Shown here one piece after another: positions 1-8,140 of a stretch of 64,000 nucleotides of DNA. Positions within the stretch are counted from its first letter, which is position 1; each line of letters begins with the position of its first letter. This DNA comes from Rhodothermales bacterium. GTDB lineage: Bacteria; Bacteroidota; Rhodothermia; Rhodothermales; UBA10348. The translations under genes and the position numbers were made by a program. The stretch is taken from contig JAEPNP010000006.1 in NCBI GenBank assembly GCA_017643395.1, forward strand, positions 62,001 to 126,000, written 5' to 3'. Below the pieces are notes generated by a model. That model searched no databases. It was not told the DNA's origin and saw only the letters and a list, made by a program, of their open reading frames with translations.

Positions 1-652
1 GACCGGCGGCGATGACAATCTGGTCGGCGCGTACCTCGAAGCCATCGCCAACCACGCGGCCTTGATGGACCGCGACCGCACGGTGATTCCTACGCACGAG
101 GGCCCCTGAACGTGCAACGAGTTGGTTGACCAGCTCGAACGGGTCCAGCATGCCACCTGTCTCGGTGAACAGGCCTCCGAGGAATCCGACCGACCCAATG
201 CGGGCATTCAGCGCGTCGGACTCCAGAAAGGAACCCGCAAAACCGTCTTCGCGCATGCGCCCGGCCGACCGGCGCAGGCGTTCTTCCTCGGCACCGTCCC
301 CGGCGACGGTCAGACTGCCGGAGGGCACGAAGCGGAAGGCGGCACCGGGAATCTCGTCAAGCAGGCGATCGCGGTTCTCGTGCGTAAACCGGCGCAGGCG
401 ACGGGCGCGATCCAGTCCATAGAGTTCAATGTCCGTGACGTAGTCAGTAACCGCTCCCTGTAGCAAAAAACCGGCATTCCGGCCGCTGGCGCCCCAGGCC
501 GGCCATCGTGCGTCGAGCACCGTCACGCGCAGCGCAGGCGCGACCCGGCGCAGCCAGAAGGCCGTGGAACACCCCAGAATTCCCGCGCCGACAATGCAGA
601 CGTCCGCCTCCAGCCGGGCCGGTGAAGCTGTATGCCACACGGATCGGGTCAT
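1..652 (-). CDS. FAD-dependent oxidoreductase (DAO family), C-terminus beyond the window edge
   Basis: An uninterrupted minus-strand frame runs from an ATG at 652 off the left edge, so the gene is partial. The N-terminus reads MTRSVWHTASPARLEADVC and continues into a Rossmann FAD-binding loop, VGAGILGCSTAFWLRR (GxGxxG with an alpha helix). A DARWPAWGASGRNAGF segment follows, typical of the DAO family (glycine oxidase, D-amino-acid dehydrogenase, sarcosine oxidase), where this region contacts flavin. Near the edge is a stretch ending VIAAG, the usual second FAD-contact strand. Family knowledge suggests oxidation of an amine or amino acid; the substrate cannot be told. Its ATG overlaps the stop of the reductase gene upstream (ATGA, 649-652), so the two are probably translated together. 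The FAD fold is secure; the subfamily is not. Confidence 0.85.
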   Translation of the reverse strand, partial: MTRSVWHTASPARLEADVCIVGAGILGCSTAFWLRRVAPALRVTVLDARWPAWGASGRNAGFLLQGAVTDYVTDIELYGLDRARRLRRFTHENRDRLLDEIPGAAFRFVPSGSLTVAGDGAEEERLRRSAGRMREDGFAGSFLESDALNARIGSVGFLGGLFTETGGMLDPFELVNQLVARSGALVRRNHRAVAVHQGRVVGDGFEVRADQIVIAAG

Positions 653-1626
653 GCGCACCGAACCACGGTTCGCCCACGCTTCTTGCCGCCGAGTAGCGCC
701 ACGGCCTCTCCATGCACGCCGGCCAGGTCCGTTTCCGCGGCCAGCAGCGCGTACAACTCTCCGTCCATGAGATCACGCAGACGGGACCAGGCCTCCCGCC
801 TCAGGGCATCCGGACACGTATTTGAGTCGATGCCGAGCAGTCCCACACCCCGCAAAATGAACGGAAACACGGTGGTGTTGAGCTCATGCCCCCCTGCCAG
901 CCCGCAGGCGGCGATCGCTCCCCGGGTCATGGTCTGACTGATGAGCGCCTCGAGGGTCGAACCGCCCACGCTGTCCACGGCACCACCCCATCGCCCGGAA
1001 TCCAGCGCACGATGCGCTCCCGAGGCCAGGTCGTCGCGCCCGATGATGCGGGAGGCACCCAACTCCTGGAGGTAACCGGGATCTCCCGAGCCGGTGGATG
1101 CCACGACCTCGTGGCCCAGGCGGGCGAGCAGCGCCACCGATATGCTGCCGACCCCACCGGACGCTCCCGTAACGGCGATGGGCCCATCGGCCACACCATG
1201 CGCTTGTATCGCCATGCAGGCGAGCATGGCGGTGAAGCCGGCGGTGCCGACAATCATCGCCTCGCGAGCCGACATGCCCTCTGGAAGTGGGACCACATGC
1301 TCCGATCTAAGGCAGGCTCTCCCGGCATAGCCACCCCAGCGGTTCTCGCCGAGTCCCCACCCGGTCTGCAGCACCATGTCACCAGGCGCAAACGTCGGGG
1401 ACCGTGATGCCAGCACCCGGCCGGCGAGATCGATCCCCGGGACAAACGGAAACGGTGCACGCACAATGGGGCTTCTGCCGGTCAGGGCCAGGGCATCCTT
1501 GTAGTTGAGGCTCGACCAAAGCACCTCTACGTCCAGATCACCCTCCGGCAGCGAATCCAGCGGCACCTCTCGCAGGTTTACTGCCGGGTTTTTGCCTTTC
1601 TCCTCGATGAACAGTGCTGTTACCAT
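649..1626 (-). CDS. acuI: AcuI/YhdH-type zinc-independent NADPH:quinone / acryloyl-CoA reductase
   Basis: A 325-residue medium-chain dehydrogenase/reductase. I start at the ATG at 1626 (MVTALFIEEKG), because the 24 residues upstream in frame do not resemble the family. Visible features are the N-terminal catalytic segment SSLNYKDALALTGRSP, the FPFVPGIDLAGRVL strand-turn typical of YhdH/AcuI, and the NADP loop TGASGGVGSISVALLA. No zinc-ligand cysteine cluster is present, as expected for this subfamily. Characterised AcuI enzymes reduce acryloyl-CoA to propionyl-CoA; YhdH acts on quinones, so the physiological substrate is inferred. A methylmalonyl-CoA epimerase 54 kb away would fit propionyl-CoA use, but that link is weak. 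Its stop overlaps the start of the FAD oxidoreductase. Confidence 0.85.
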   Translation of the reverse strand: MVTALFIEEKGKNPAVNLREVPLDSLPEGDLDVEVLWSSLNYKDALALTGRSPIVRAPFPFVPGIDLAGRVLASRSPTFAPGDMVLQTGWGLGENRWGGYAGRACLRSEHVVPLPEGMSAREAMIVGTAGFTAMLACMAIQAHGVADGPIAVTGASGGVGSISVALLARLGHEVVASTGSGDPGYLQELGASRIIGRDDLASGAHRALDSGRWGGAVDSVGGSTLEALISQTMTRGAIAACGLAGGHELNTTVFPFILRGVGLLGIDSNTCPDALRREAWSRLRDLMDGELYALLAAETDLAGVHGEAVALLGGKKRGRTVVRCA

Positions 1627-1703
1627 GCTGCAAGATCCGTGCTCTCGGTCATTGCAACCTATGCAGTTCTTGAACGTGCAGTGAAGGATCGGACCCACGA
1701 CGC

Positions 1704-2417
1704 ATGAATCCCCCCGAGCATCGTCCCTCCGTACGGGATCGCAATGAGGCTTACCTGAGCCGCGTCCTGGTAGCGCTCGTCACGGTGCTTCTGACCGGAA
1801 TTGTACTGGTTCGACTTCCGTGGGCGCCAGAAGCGCAGAATCGCGTAGGCTGGCAGGTCATCACGAGCGATGAGGTGATTGCACTGGAAAACGTGCGATT
1901 CGAAGAGGGGCTTTCTGCTGCGCCCGGCATCGTCTTTGAGCAGCCCCAGGAACGGACCGTGGCCCCCGTGATGGCGGATGAGCCGGTGGCCGGAACCGAG
2001 GACGGTGAGGAGGAGGAGGCGGAGGTCGAGTCCGCCGGCGAGCCCCAGCAGAATCGCGTCGAGCGCATGGAGCGGCTGGTGCTCGCGGCCGCCGAGACCA
2101 TGCCCGAGATTCGCGGCGGTCTGGGGGCGTATTACATCAACATCAGGTACCCGCAGAAGGCCATTGATGAGGGCATAGAGGGCCGGCTGGTGCTCGATTT
2201 CATCGTCGAAAAGGACGGCCGGGCCTCGGACATACTGGTCTATCAGTCGCTGCACCCGCTGTGTGACTCCGCCGCCGTACAGGCCCTCCGGCAAACCCTG
2301 TTCATGCCCGGGCGGTCCGGCGGCGAAGCCGTCGCTGTGCGCATGCGGCTGCCGGTCCTGTTCCAGATTGTACCGACGGCCGGCAGCAGCCCCGACAGCG
2401 TCGGCAGTCGCCTGTAG
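1704..2417 (+). CDS. TonB-family energy transducer
   Basis: A 237-residue protein with one N-terminal membrane anchor (about residues 20-38, VLVALVTVLLTGIVLV). An acidic periplasmic linker (GTEDGEEEEAEVES) follows, then a TonB C-terminal domain: YPQKAIDEGIEGRLVLDF, then FIVEKDG and a final stretch carrying the LPVLF strand. TonB proteins couple the ExbB/ExbD proton channel to outer-membrane receptors. The linker is acidic rather than the usual proline/lysine-rich TonB linker; this is common in Bacteroidota-type TonB paralogs. No exbB or exbD is adjacent. It is divergent from the acuI gene and convergent with the next gene, separated by only 3 bp. A second TonB lies at 49204-49974. Confidence 0.88.
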   Translation: MNPPEHRPSVRDRNEAYLSRVLVALVTVLLTGIVLVRLPWAPEAQNRVGWQVITSDEVIALENVRFEEGLSAAPGIVFEQPQERTVAPVMADEPVAGTEDGEEEEAEVESAGEPQQNRVERMERLVLAAAETMPEIRGGLGAYYINIRYPQKAIDEGIEGRLVLDFIVEKDGRASDILVYQSLHPLCDSAAVQALRQTLFMPGRSGGEAVAVRMRLPVLFQIVPTAGSSPDSVGSRL

Positions 2418-2420
2418 CGC

Positions 2421-3554
2421 CTACCAGGTCAGGTCCGGGTTATCCGGAGTTCGGGCCGGCATGGGAAGGTCGCCCAGTTCGATCACGCGACCATCGATCT
2501 CCGCGCGCCACCTCCGGTCGGCGTCGTTGTTCGCTTTCACGAATGTGTACCTCGCGTTGCGCCCGGTGTCGTCGGCCTCCAGTCGCCCGACGAGCTCGTA
2601 CCAGTCTCCGCGGCGGCTGAACCGCCAGTGCAGTTCTACCTCCGCCATGTATCGACCGGTGCCGGCGTCGTACTCCCAATCGTTGACGAACACGTAGGCT
2701 CGTCTTGTGCTGCGTCCGCCGGTAACCTGTTCCAGCACACGCTCCCCCGCCGCCTCAGCCAGCGCCGAGACGTCGGCGACCTGCTCCTCTTCCGTCTTGC
2801 GACTTAGCGTGAGCACCGTGGAGGCGACGGTCAACGGACCGTTCTGGTAGGTGGTCTGCAGCTGGAATTCCACCTCCGCGCGTCCGTATTGCCGGAAGGC
2901 TGAAAGCAGGTAAAAGCGAAAGTCCCGGTACCCGTCGGCCCTGCGCAGGTCAAAACGACCTCCCCCGACCTCCATGGGAACGGTCATGCCCGCATCCTCG
3001 GTCTCCAGCACGCGCACCCTGGCCTCCAGGCGATTCGGGATGGGATCGTCCAGGTTCTCCCAATCGCTGGTCCCGAAGCGTGCCCGCTGGATGCGCGGTT
3101 TGAGCCGATAACGGCCTCGGGCCATGGTCTCGTCCACCGGGAAGTCGATCTCAAGATCCGACTGAATGCGCTTGGGCGATGCATGAATGGCCCGCTGCTC
3201 ACACACCTGACCAGTCTCGAAGACACCGCAGGCCTCGACCAGCACGGGTTCATTCGGCCCGAGCGAGCCGTCCGGCACGAAGACAACCGAGTCCTGCCCC
3301 GTGTACAGGGTGTCATAGCCGGCATCGAACAGTGTCACCTGGACGAACCGCGGTCGTTGGGGGACGGCAGTCATGCGGGCCGGCTCATCAAAATGCAGGA
3401 CCACCAGAAGCGAATCCCAACTGGGTCTCTCCACCTGAAGTGACCGCACATCCGGCAAATTGGGCCCGCAGCCCATCGCCAGTATCAGCAGCGTCAGGCT
3501 AGCGCAGCAGCCCGCGCGCCTCGGCAAGACCAATCGCGGCAATGTGAATCCCAT
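2421..3554 (-). CDS. Predicted lipoprotein of unknown function
   Basis: About 377 residues. I place the start at the ATG at 3554, giving MGFTLPRLVLPRRAG, a hydrophobic segment SLTLLILAMG and a lipobox Cys (LAMGC). This start lies 56 bp inside the 3' end of the upstream NUDIX gene; in-frame TTG codons downstream would shorten the overlap, so the exact start is open. The mature part is rich in beta-strand-like segments (VRVLETEDAGMTVPMEVGGG, VEFQLQTTYQNGPLTVAST) and ends with DLPMPARTPDNPDLTW. I recognise no domain. An outer-membrane or periplasm-facing lipoprotein is the safest reading. It is co-directional with, and probably co-transcribed from, the NUDIX gene. Confidence 0.75.
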   Translation of the reverse strand: MGFTLPRLVLPRRAGCCASLTLLILAMGCGPNLPDVRSLQVERPSWDSLLVVLHFDEPARMTAVPQRPRFVQVTLFDAGYDTLYTGQDSVVFVPDGSLGPNEPVLVEACGVFETGQVCEQRAIHASPKRIQSDLEIDFPVDETMARGRYRLKPRIQRARFGTSDWENLDDPIPNRLEARVRVLETEDAGMTVPMEVGGGRFDLRRADGYRDFRFYLLSAFRQYGRAEVEFQLQTTYQNGPLTVASTVLTLSRKTEEEQVADVSALAEAAGERVLEQVTGGRSTRRAYVFVNDWEYDAGTGRYMAEVELHWRFSRRGDWYELVGRLEADDTGRNARYTFVKANNDADRRWRAEIDGRVIELGDLPMPARTPDNPDLTW

Positions 3555-4053
3555 GGATGATGCGGTTGTCGGCAACGGCCTGTCGAAGTTCGTCCACCTC
3601 AAGGGTGACGAGCCGCAGGTCCTCACCTGCGTCCGGTTGCGGCTCAGCGACCTGTTTTGCTCCGTGTGCAACGTACAGGTGCGCCCAGTTCGTGTGTTTC
3701 GAGGGATCCGGTGCAAAGACTCCGAGATGCGTAAAGGTATCGGCTGCATAACCGGTCTCCTCGAGAAGCTCCCTTCTGGCGCCATCCTCCGGAGATTCTC
3801 CGGGATCGATGGCTCCCGAGGCAAACTCAAGACTCAGACGGTGCACCCCGTACCGGTATTGTTCCACCAGTACGTGCCGACCGTCCTCCCGGATGCAGAT
3901 GGTTGCGGCCCAATCCGGATACTCCAGCACGTGGAACTCGGGCATCTCGGCACCGGACGGCAGTCGCACGTGGTCCATACGCAGGTTCATCCACCGTCTT
4001 CGAAGCACATACGCGCTGCTCAACGTGGTCCAGGCCCTGTCACTTTTTTTCAT
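3499..4053 (-). CDS. NUDIX hydrolase (ADP-ribose pyrophosphatase-like)
   Basis: 184 residues, starting at the ATG at 4053 (MKKSDRAWTTLSSAYVLRR). The upstream in-frame extension is antisense to HPPD and is not real. The NUDIX box is complete: a Gly, five residues, Glu, seven residues, then RELLEETGY (around residues 87-109, GAIDPGESPEDGARRELLEE). The family hydrolyses nucleoside diphosphates linked to another moiety; the N-terminal ADWAATICIREDGRHVLVEQYRYG region resembles ADP-ribose/NDP-sugar pyrophosphatases. The start codon is followed at once by seven A residues on the coding strand, a slippage-prone sequence. The gene is divergent from HPPD across a 204-bp spacer that should hold promoters for both. 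Confidence 0.92.
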   Translation of the reverse strand: MKKSDRAWTTLSSAYVLRRRWMNLRMDHVRLPSGAEMPEFHVLEYPDWAATICIREDGRHVLVEQYRYGVHRLSLEFASGAIDPGESPEDGARRELLEETGYAADTFTHLGVFAPDPSKHTNWAHLYVAHGAKQVAEPQPDAGEDLRLVTLEVDELRQAVADNRIIHGIHIAAIGLAEARGLLR

Positions 4054-4257
4054 ACCGAAGATTGTTTGCCTGAGCCCTCGTGGCGCGGGGGCGCGACGCT
4101 TCCTGTTTGGTTCTAGTGGCGTTTTACCGAATAATGATTGGCTATCGCGCAATACGCTGGCACATGACAAGGCAAAGCGCAGGCTCACCCTGATTTCCGG
4201 CGAAACTTCGCAAGCGCTTCCGCGATCAAAAACCCGCCACAAAACGCCAGAGACCTC

Positions 4258-5394
4258 ATGGCCCATTCTGAGACCCTCGCCGCGCCGGATACGGCCTCCC
4301 AGACCGACTTTCTCCCGATCAACGGGACGGACTATGTAGAGTTCTACGTCGGCAACGCCCGGCAGGCAGCGCACTATTACCAGAACGCGTTCGGCTTCCA
4401 GATTATCGGCTATCGTGGTCTGGAGACCGGCAGTCGGGACAGGACAAGCTTCCTGCTTCAGCAGGACAAGATCCGCTTTGTGCTTACTTCGGCCCTGGAC
4501 CCGAACAGCTTTATCGCCGACCACGTGCGGCGTCATGGTGACGGTATCCGGGACATCGCTCTCTGGGTCGACGATGCCACGTATTCGTTCCAGGCGACCA
4601 CGGAGCGCGGGGCGCGGGCAGTGATGGAGCCGCAGACCCTGAGCGACGAGCACGGCGAAGTGGTCATGGCCTCGATTGCGACCTACGGCGATACGGTGCA
4701 CACGTTTGTCGAGCGCAAGAACTATGCGGGACTGTTCTTGCCGGGATTCAAGGCCTGGGACAACCCATTCTGGAAGCCCAGTCCGGTCGGTCTCAAGTAC
4801 GTCGACCACTGCGTGGGCAACGTCGAACTGGGCGACATGAACACGTACGTGGACTTCTACGCGGACGTGATGGGATTCCGGAACCTGATCTCCTTCGACG
4901 ACAGTGATATCTCGACCGAGTACACGGCGCTGATGTCCAAGGTGATGGCCAGTGGGAACGACCGCATCAAGTTTCCCATCAACGAACCGGCCCATGGACG
5001 CAAGAAGAGCCAGATCGATGAGTATCTCGAGTTCTACGGCGGACCCGGCGTGCAGCACGTGGCCATGGCGACCGACAACATCCTGGAAACCGTCAGCGCC
5101 CTGCGCTCACGGGGCGTGGAGTTCCTGCACGTACCGACCACCTACTACGACGAGCTGCAGGACCGCGTCGGCCGGATTGACGAGAACGTCGCTGAACTCG
5201 GTGAACTCGGCATCCTCGTAGACCGGGATGACGAGGGGTATCTGCTGCAGATCTTTACCAAGCCGGTTCAGGACCGGCCGACCGTGTTCTACGAGATCAT
5301 CCAGCGCAAGGGCGCACGCTCGTTCGGAAAGGGCAACTTCAAGGCCCTGTTCGAGGCCATCGAGCGGGAACAGGAGCTCCGCGGCACGCTCTAG
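4258..5394 (+). CDS. hppD: 4-hydroxyphenylpyruvate dioxygenase
   Basis: 378 residues, a full-length HPPD of the vicinal-oxygen-chelate fold. It converts 4-hydroxyphenylpyruvate and O2 to homogentisate and CO2 in tyrosine catabolism, in the cytoplasm. The N-terminal VOC module starts FLPINGTDYVEFYVGNARQA. The three iron ligands are visible in the C-terminal half: His in VDHCVGNVE, His in GVQHVAMATDN and Glu in FYEIIQRKG, and the C-terminal segment FGKGNFKALFEAIEREQ is characteristic. It begins at the ATG at 4258 after a 204-bp divergent spacer. Homogentisate dioxygenase follows 57 bp downstream, so the pair forms the ring-modification and ring-cleavage steps. Maleylacetoacetate isomerase and fumarylacetoacetase are not in this window. 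Confidence 0.97.
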   Translation: MAHSETLAAPDTASQTDFLPINGTDYVEFYVGNARQAAHYYQNAFGFQIIGYRGLETGSRDRTSFLLQQDKIRFVLTSALDPNSFIADHVRRHGDGIRDIALWVDDATYSFQATTERGARAVMEPQTLSDEHGEVVMASIATYGDTVHTFVERKNYAGLFLPGFKAWDNPFWKPSPVGLKYVDHCVGNVELGDMNTYVDFYADVMGFRNLISFDDSDISTEYTALMSKVMASGNDRIKFPINEPAHGRKKSQIDEYLEFYGGPGVQHVAMATDNILETVSALRSRGVEFLHVPTTYYDELQDRVGRIDENVAELGELGILVDRDDEGYLLQIFTKPVQDRPTVFYEIIQRKGARSFGKGNFKALFEAIEREQELRGTL

Positions 5395-5451
5395 CTCCGG
5401 ACCCTTACGACCTGCCGGCCGTCACAACCCCGGAACTCACCACCCACTGTC

Positions 5452-6639
5452 ATGCCACACTACGTCCGGATGGGGCGCCTTCCCCACAAGCGCCACACAC
5501 AGATGCGCAAGGAAGACGGCACGCTCTTCAGTGAAGAGGTGATCGGTGCCGAGGGCTTCAGCGGCATCTCGTCAATCGCCTACCACCTGCACCCGCCAAC
5601 GTTGGTGGAGCGCACGCTGGACCCGATTCCGTATGACATCGCCTACGCCGATCAGGATTTCCTGGCGCACCGGCATATCCTCGGGCACCAGGTGCCGTCT
5701 GACGGTGCCTGGCTGGAGTCACGGAAGTACATCATGGGCAACAGTGACGTGCGCCTGGCGCTGGCCGGCCCGACCGAAGACATGGGCTACTTCTACCGGA
5801 ATGCCCAGGCCGATGAAATGGTGTACGTGCACGACGGCGAAGGCGAACTGGAGAGTCCCTTCGGCACGGTGGAGTTCCGGCAGGGGGACTATGTGCACAT
5901 CCCGCGCACGATCACCCACCGGTGGCGATTCACCGGCGACAAGCGCCCCAGGCTGCTGATCATCGAGAGTTTCTCCGAGATCCGCTATCCCCGACGCTAC
6001 AAGAACGACATGGGGCAGCTCCTGGAGCACAGCCCGTATTGCGAGCGCGACATACGGCCTCCGACGGATCTCGTCACCCATGACGAGGAAGGCGAGTTCG
6101 AGGTCCGCATCAAGAAGCACGGGTACCTCCACCCCATCGTCTATCGCTACCACCCGTTCGACTTCGTGGGCTGGGACGGCTACATGTATCCATACGCCAT
6201 TTCCATCCACGACTTCGAGCCAATCACGGGCCGCGTGCACCAGCCGCCGCCGGTACATCAGATGTTCGCGGGGCGCAACTTCGTGATCTGCTCGTTTGTG
6301 CCGCGATTGTACGACTACCACCCGAAGGCCATCCCGGCCCCGTACAATCATTCCAACATTGATTCGGACGAGGTGCTGTACTACGCCGAAGGCGACTTCA
6401 TGAGTCGAAGGGGAATCAATCGGGGCTCATTTACGCTGCATCCCGGGGGCATTGCCCATGGACCGCACCCCGGCACGGCGGAAGCGTCCATCGGCAAACG
6501 AGGCACCGAGGAACTGGCCGTGATGGTCGACACGTTCCGCCCCCTCAAGCTCACGCAAGTGGCCCTGGACAACGAGGAAGCCGACTACATGCTCTCCTGG
6601 CAACCCGAGCGTCACGCTCTGCCGACGAACGGACAGTAG
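5452..6639 (+). CDS. hmgA: Homogentisate 1,2-dioxygenase
   Basis: 395 residues, a cupin-fold ring-cleaving dioxygenase that opens homogentisate to maleylacetoacetate. The length is slightly shorter than the proteobacterial or human enzyme, as in Bacteroidota homologs. The iron-site region is clear: PYNHSNIDSDEVLYYAEGDF supplies His and Glu, and GGIAHGPHPG supplies the second His. The putative catalytic histidine region is HQPPPVHQMFAGRNF. The N-terminus has the cupin strand motif LESPFGTVEFRQGDYVHIPR. It follows hppD by 57 bp on the same strand, supporting one transcript. Its 3' end is 21 bp from the convergent ELWxxDGT lipoprotein gene, and no hairpin terminator is visible between them. Confidence 0.96.
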   Translation: MPHYVRMGRLPHKRHTQMRKEDGTLFSEEVIGAEGFSGISSIAYHLHPPTLVERTLDPIPYDIAYADQDFLAHRHILGHQVPSDGAWLESRKYIMGNSDVRLALAGPTEDMGYFYRNAQADEMVYVHDGEGELESPFGTVEFRQGDYVHIPRTITHRWRFTGDKRPRLLIIESFSEIRYPRRYKNDMGQLLEHSPYCERDIRPPTDLVTHDEEGEFEVRIKKHGYLHPIVYRYHPFDFVGWDGYMYPYAISIHDFEPITGRVHQPPPVHQMFAGRNFVICSFVPRLYDYHPKAIPAPYNHSNIDSDEVLYYAEGDFMSRRGINRGSFTLHPGGIAHGPHPGTAEASIGKRGTEELAVMVDTFRPLKLTQVALDNEEADYMLSWQPERHALPTNGQ

Positions 6640-6660
6640 GAGCGATGTAGCCCCGCCTGT

Positions 6661-8025
6661 CTAGCCGGCAGGCTCCGCAGCGGGCTGCTCGGAATCTGCA
6701 GGAAAGGCGGTATGTGTCTTGGACACGCAGTACAACTCCCTGCCGATTCCTTCGGCGGTGGCAGAGAAACACACCCGGTCCGAATCCACCGAGGTAAGGT
6801 CGGCAGGATTCGACCCGACCGGGCCCGGCCAGATGTCGATCACCAGCTCGACGGCCGTGCCATCCGAGCGCCGCAGCTCTGCACCATGCTGCGCGTCACG
6901 CGCGGAAAAGTAGAGCATGTCGTCAAACACACGCAGATTTGCGGGGTCACTGTTGCCCGGACCGACATGCAGGTCAGTCACCAAATACACGTCCCTGCCA
7001 TCGGTTCGGCGGAGTTCGACGCCGTTTGTGGCATCCGTGCCGACGAAATACAGCTCTCCGTTGAAAGCGGTAAACCCGTAGGGGTCTCCGGCTGCCGGAC
7101 CGCTGTTCAGATCGACCAGCATGGTAGGCTCGCCGCCCTCCTCGATTCGCCAGAGTTCATGACCGAATACCCCGTTGGAGGCGGCAAAGTAGAGGGCTCC
7201 TTCCCACACTGCGAAATTGCGGGGATTCGATCCGGGCTCTCCGGGGTTGATGTCCGCGACAAGAGAGATTCCCTGGCCATCGAACGAGAACAGTTCGGTG
7301 CCCACATCCGCGCGATAGGCGTAGAAGTAGAGGGTGCTGCCAAGCTGCGTAAGCTCGCTGGGCCGGGAACCGCTCGGCCCCGGATTCAGGTCCTCCACCA
7401 AACCCGGCGTAGAGCCGTCGGTGCAATAGAGTTCAGTGCCCTCCGCGCCAGTCTGGGCGGTGTAGCACAGTTGCCCTCCAAAAACAGTCAGCTGCGAGGG
7501 GTTGGAACTGCCCGGCCCCACATCCACATCGAAAGCCGGCGAAAACGTGCCGTTCTCGTACTTCCAGAGTTCGAATCCGGTGCTGCCGTCGTTGGCGCGG
7601 AAATAGAGGGCATCGTTCCACTCCATGAAGTCCGTCGGAGAAGACGAATCGGGGCCCGGAAAGATGTCACTGAGCCGCTGCGCCGTTCTGCCGTCGTACT
7701 TCCAGATTTCTCGGCCGTACGCGTCAAGAAGTGCCGTGAAGTACAACTCGCCGTCGTAGATGAAAAAGCGCGAGGGGGCTGCGTTGCCGCTCTCCGGCTC
7801 GATATCGGTGACTCGCTCAAGACCGCTGGAGGTGAGGCGCCAGACCTCGCTGCCGAACTCGCCGTCGTTCGCCTGGAAGTACATGTCGCCTTGCCACATG
7901 ATCAGGTCCTCGGGATTGGAGGCATCCACTCCGGGAAGGATGTCTTGAACCAGACCTGCCGGAGGTGGAGCCGATGGGCTACAGCCAAGGCAAAACAGAA
8001 ACGCGAGGACAACCGCTCGATACAT
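6661..8025 (-). CDS. ELWxxDGT-repeat lipoprotein
   Basis: 454 residues beginning MYRAVVLAFLFCLGCSPS, a short signal peptide with lipobox Cys near residue 15. Almost all of the mature protein is a run of roughly 46-residue units of the form GxELWxxDG, D(I/L)xPGPxGSxP, LYFxAxD. I count about nine, for example GFELWKYENGT, GTELYCTDGST, GTELFSFDGQG, GVELRRTDGRD and GAELRRSDGTA. This repeat family is known as ELWxxDGT and is predicted to form a beta-propeller-like surface; its function is unassigned. The protein ends shortly after a final GRELYCVSK unit with a Pro/Ala-rich tail. It is monocistronic and divergent from the acyl-CoA synthetase. The internal repetition makes it a candidate for copy-number variation between strains. 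Confidence 0.9.
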   Translation of the reverse strand: MYRAVVLAFLFCLGCSPSAPPPAGLVQDILPGVDASNPEDLIMWQGDMYFQANDGEFGSEVWRLTSSGLERVTDIEPESGNAAPSRFFIYDGELYFTALLDAYGREIWKYDGRTAQRLSDIFPGPDSSSPTDFMEWNDALYFRANDGSTGFELWKYENGTFSPAFDVDVGPGSSNPSQLTVFGGQLCYTAQTGAEGTELYCTDGSTPGLVEDLNPGPSGSRPSELTQLGSTLYFYAYRADVGTELFSFDGQGISLVADINPGEPGSNPRNFAVWEGALYFAASNGVFGHELWRIEEGGEPTMLVDLNSGPAAGDPYGFTAFNGELYFVGTDATNGVELRRTDGRDVYLVTDLHVGPGNSDPANLRVFDDMLYFSARDAQHGAELRRSDGTAVELVIDIWPGPVGSNPADLTSVDSDRVCFSATAEGIGRELYCVSKTHTAFPADSEQPAAEPAG

Positions 8026-8092
8026 GTTGGGTCGGGCTTTTTACCGAATTTCGGCGCGGTCAACGCTGAATCCCACGCCAGGTTTGGCGGTT

Positions 8093-8114
8093 GACCTGTC
8101 CCTGGCATCAGGTC
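8093..8114. promoter_or_regulatory. Inverted repeat upstream of the acyl-CoA synthetase gene
   Basis: A perfect 6-bp inverted repeat, GACCTG and CAGGTC, separated by 10 bp, lies in the divergent spacer between the ELWxxDGT lipoprotein and the acyl-CoA synthetase, ending 26 bp before the chosen ATG. TTGACC at 8091-8096 overlaps its left arm. A dimeric repressor site is possible; it could also be chance. No regulator gene is adjacent. Confidence 0.3.
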
Positions 8115-8140
8115 GCTGTTTTTTCGAAACCCCATCGCCC

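Noticed and set aside
6712-8094. Long plus-strand frame (460 codons) opposite the ELWxxDGT gene
   Set aside because: It is antisense to a clear repeat lipoprotein; no start signal or family pattern. GC-rich codon bias leaves such shadow frames open.
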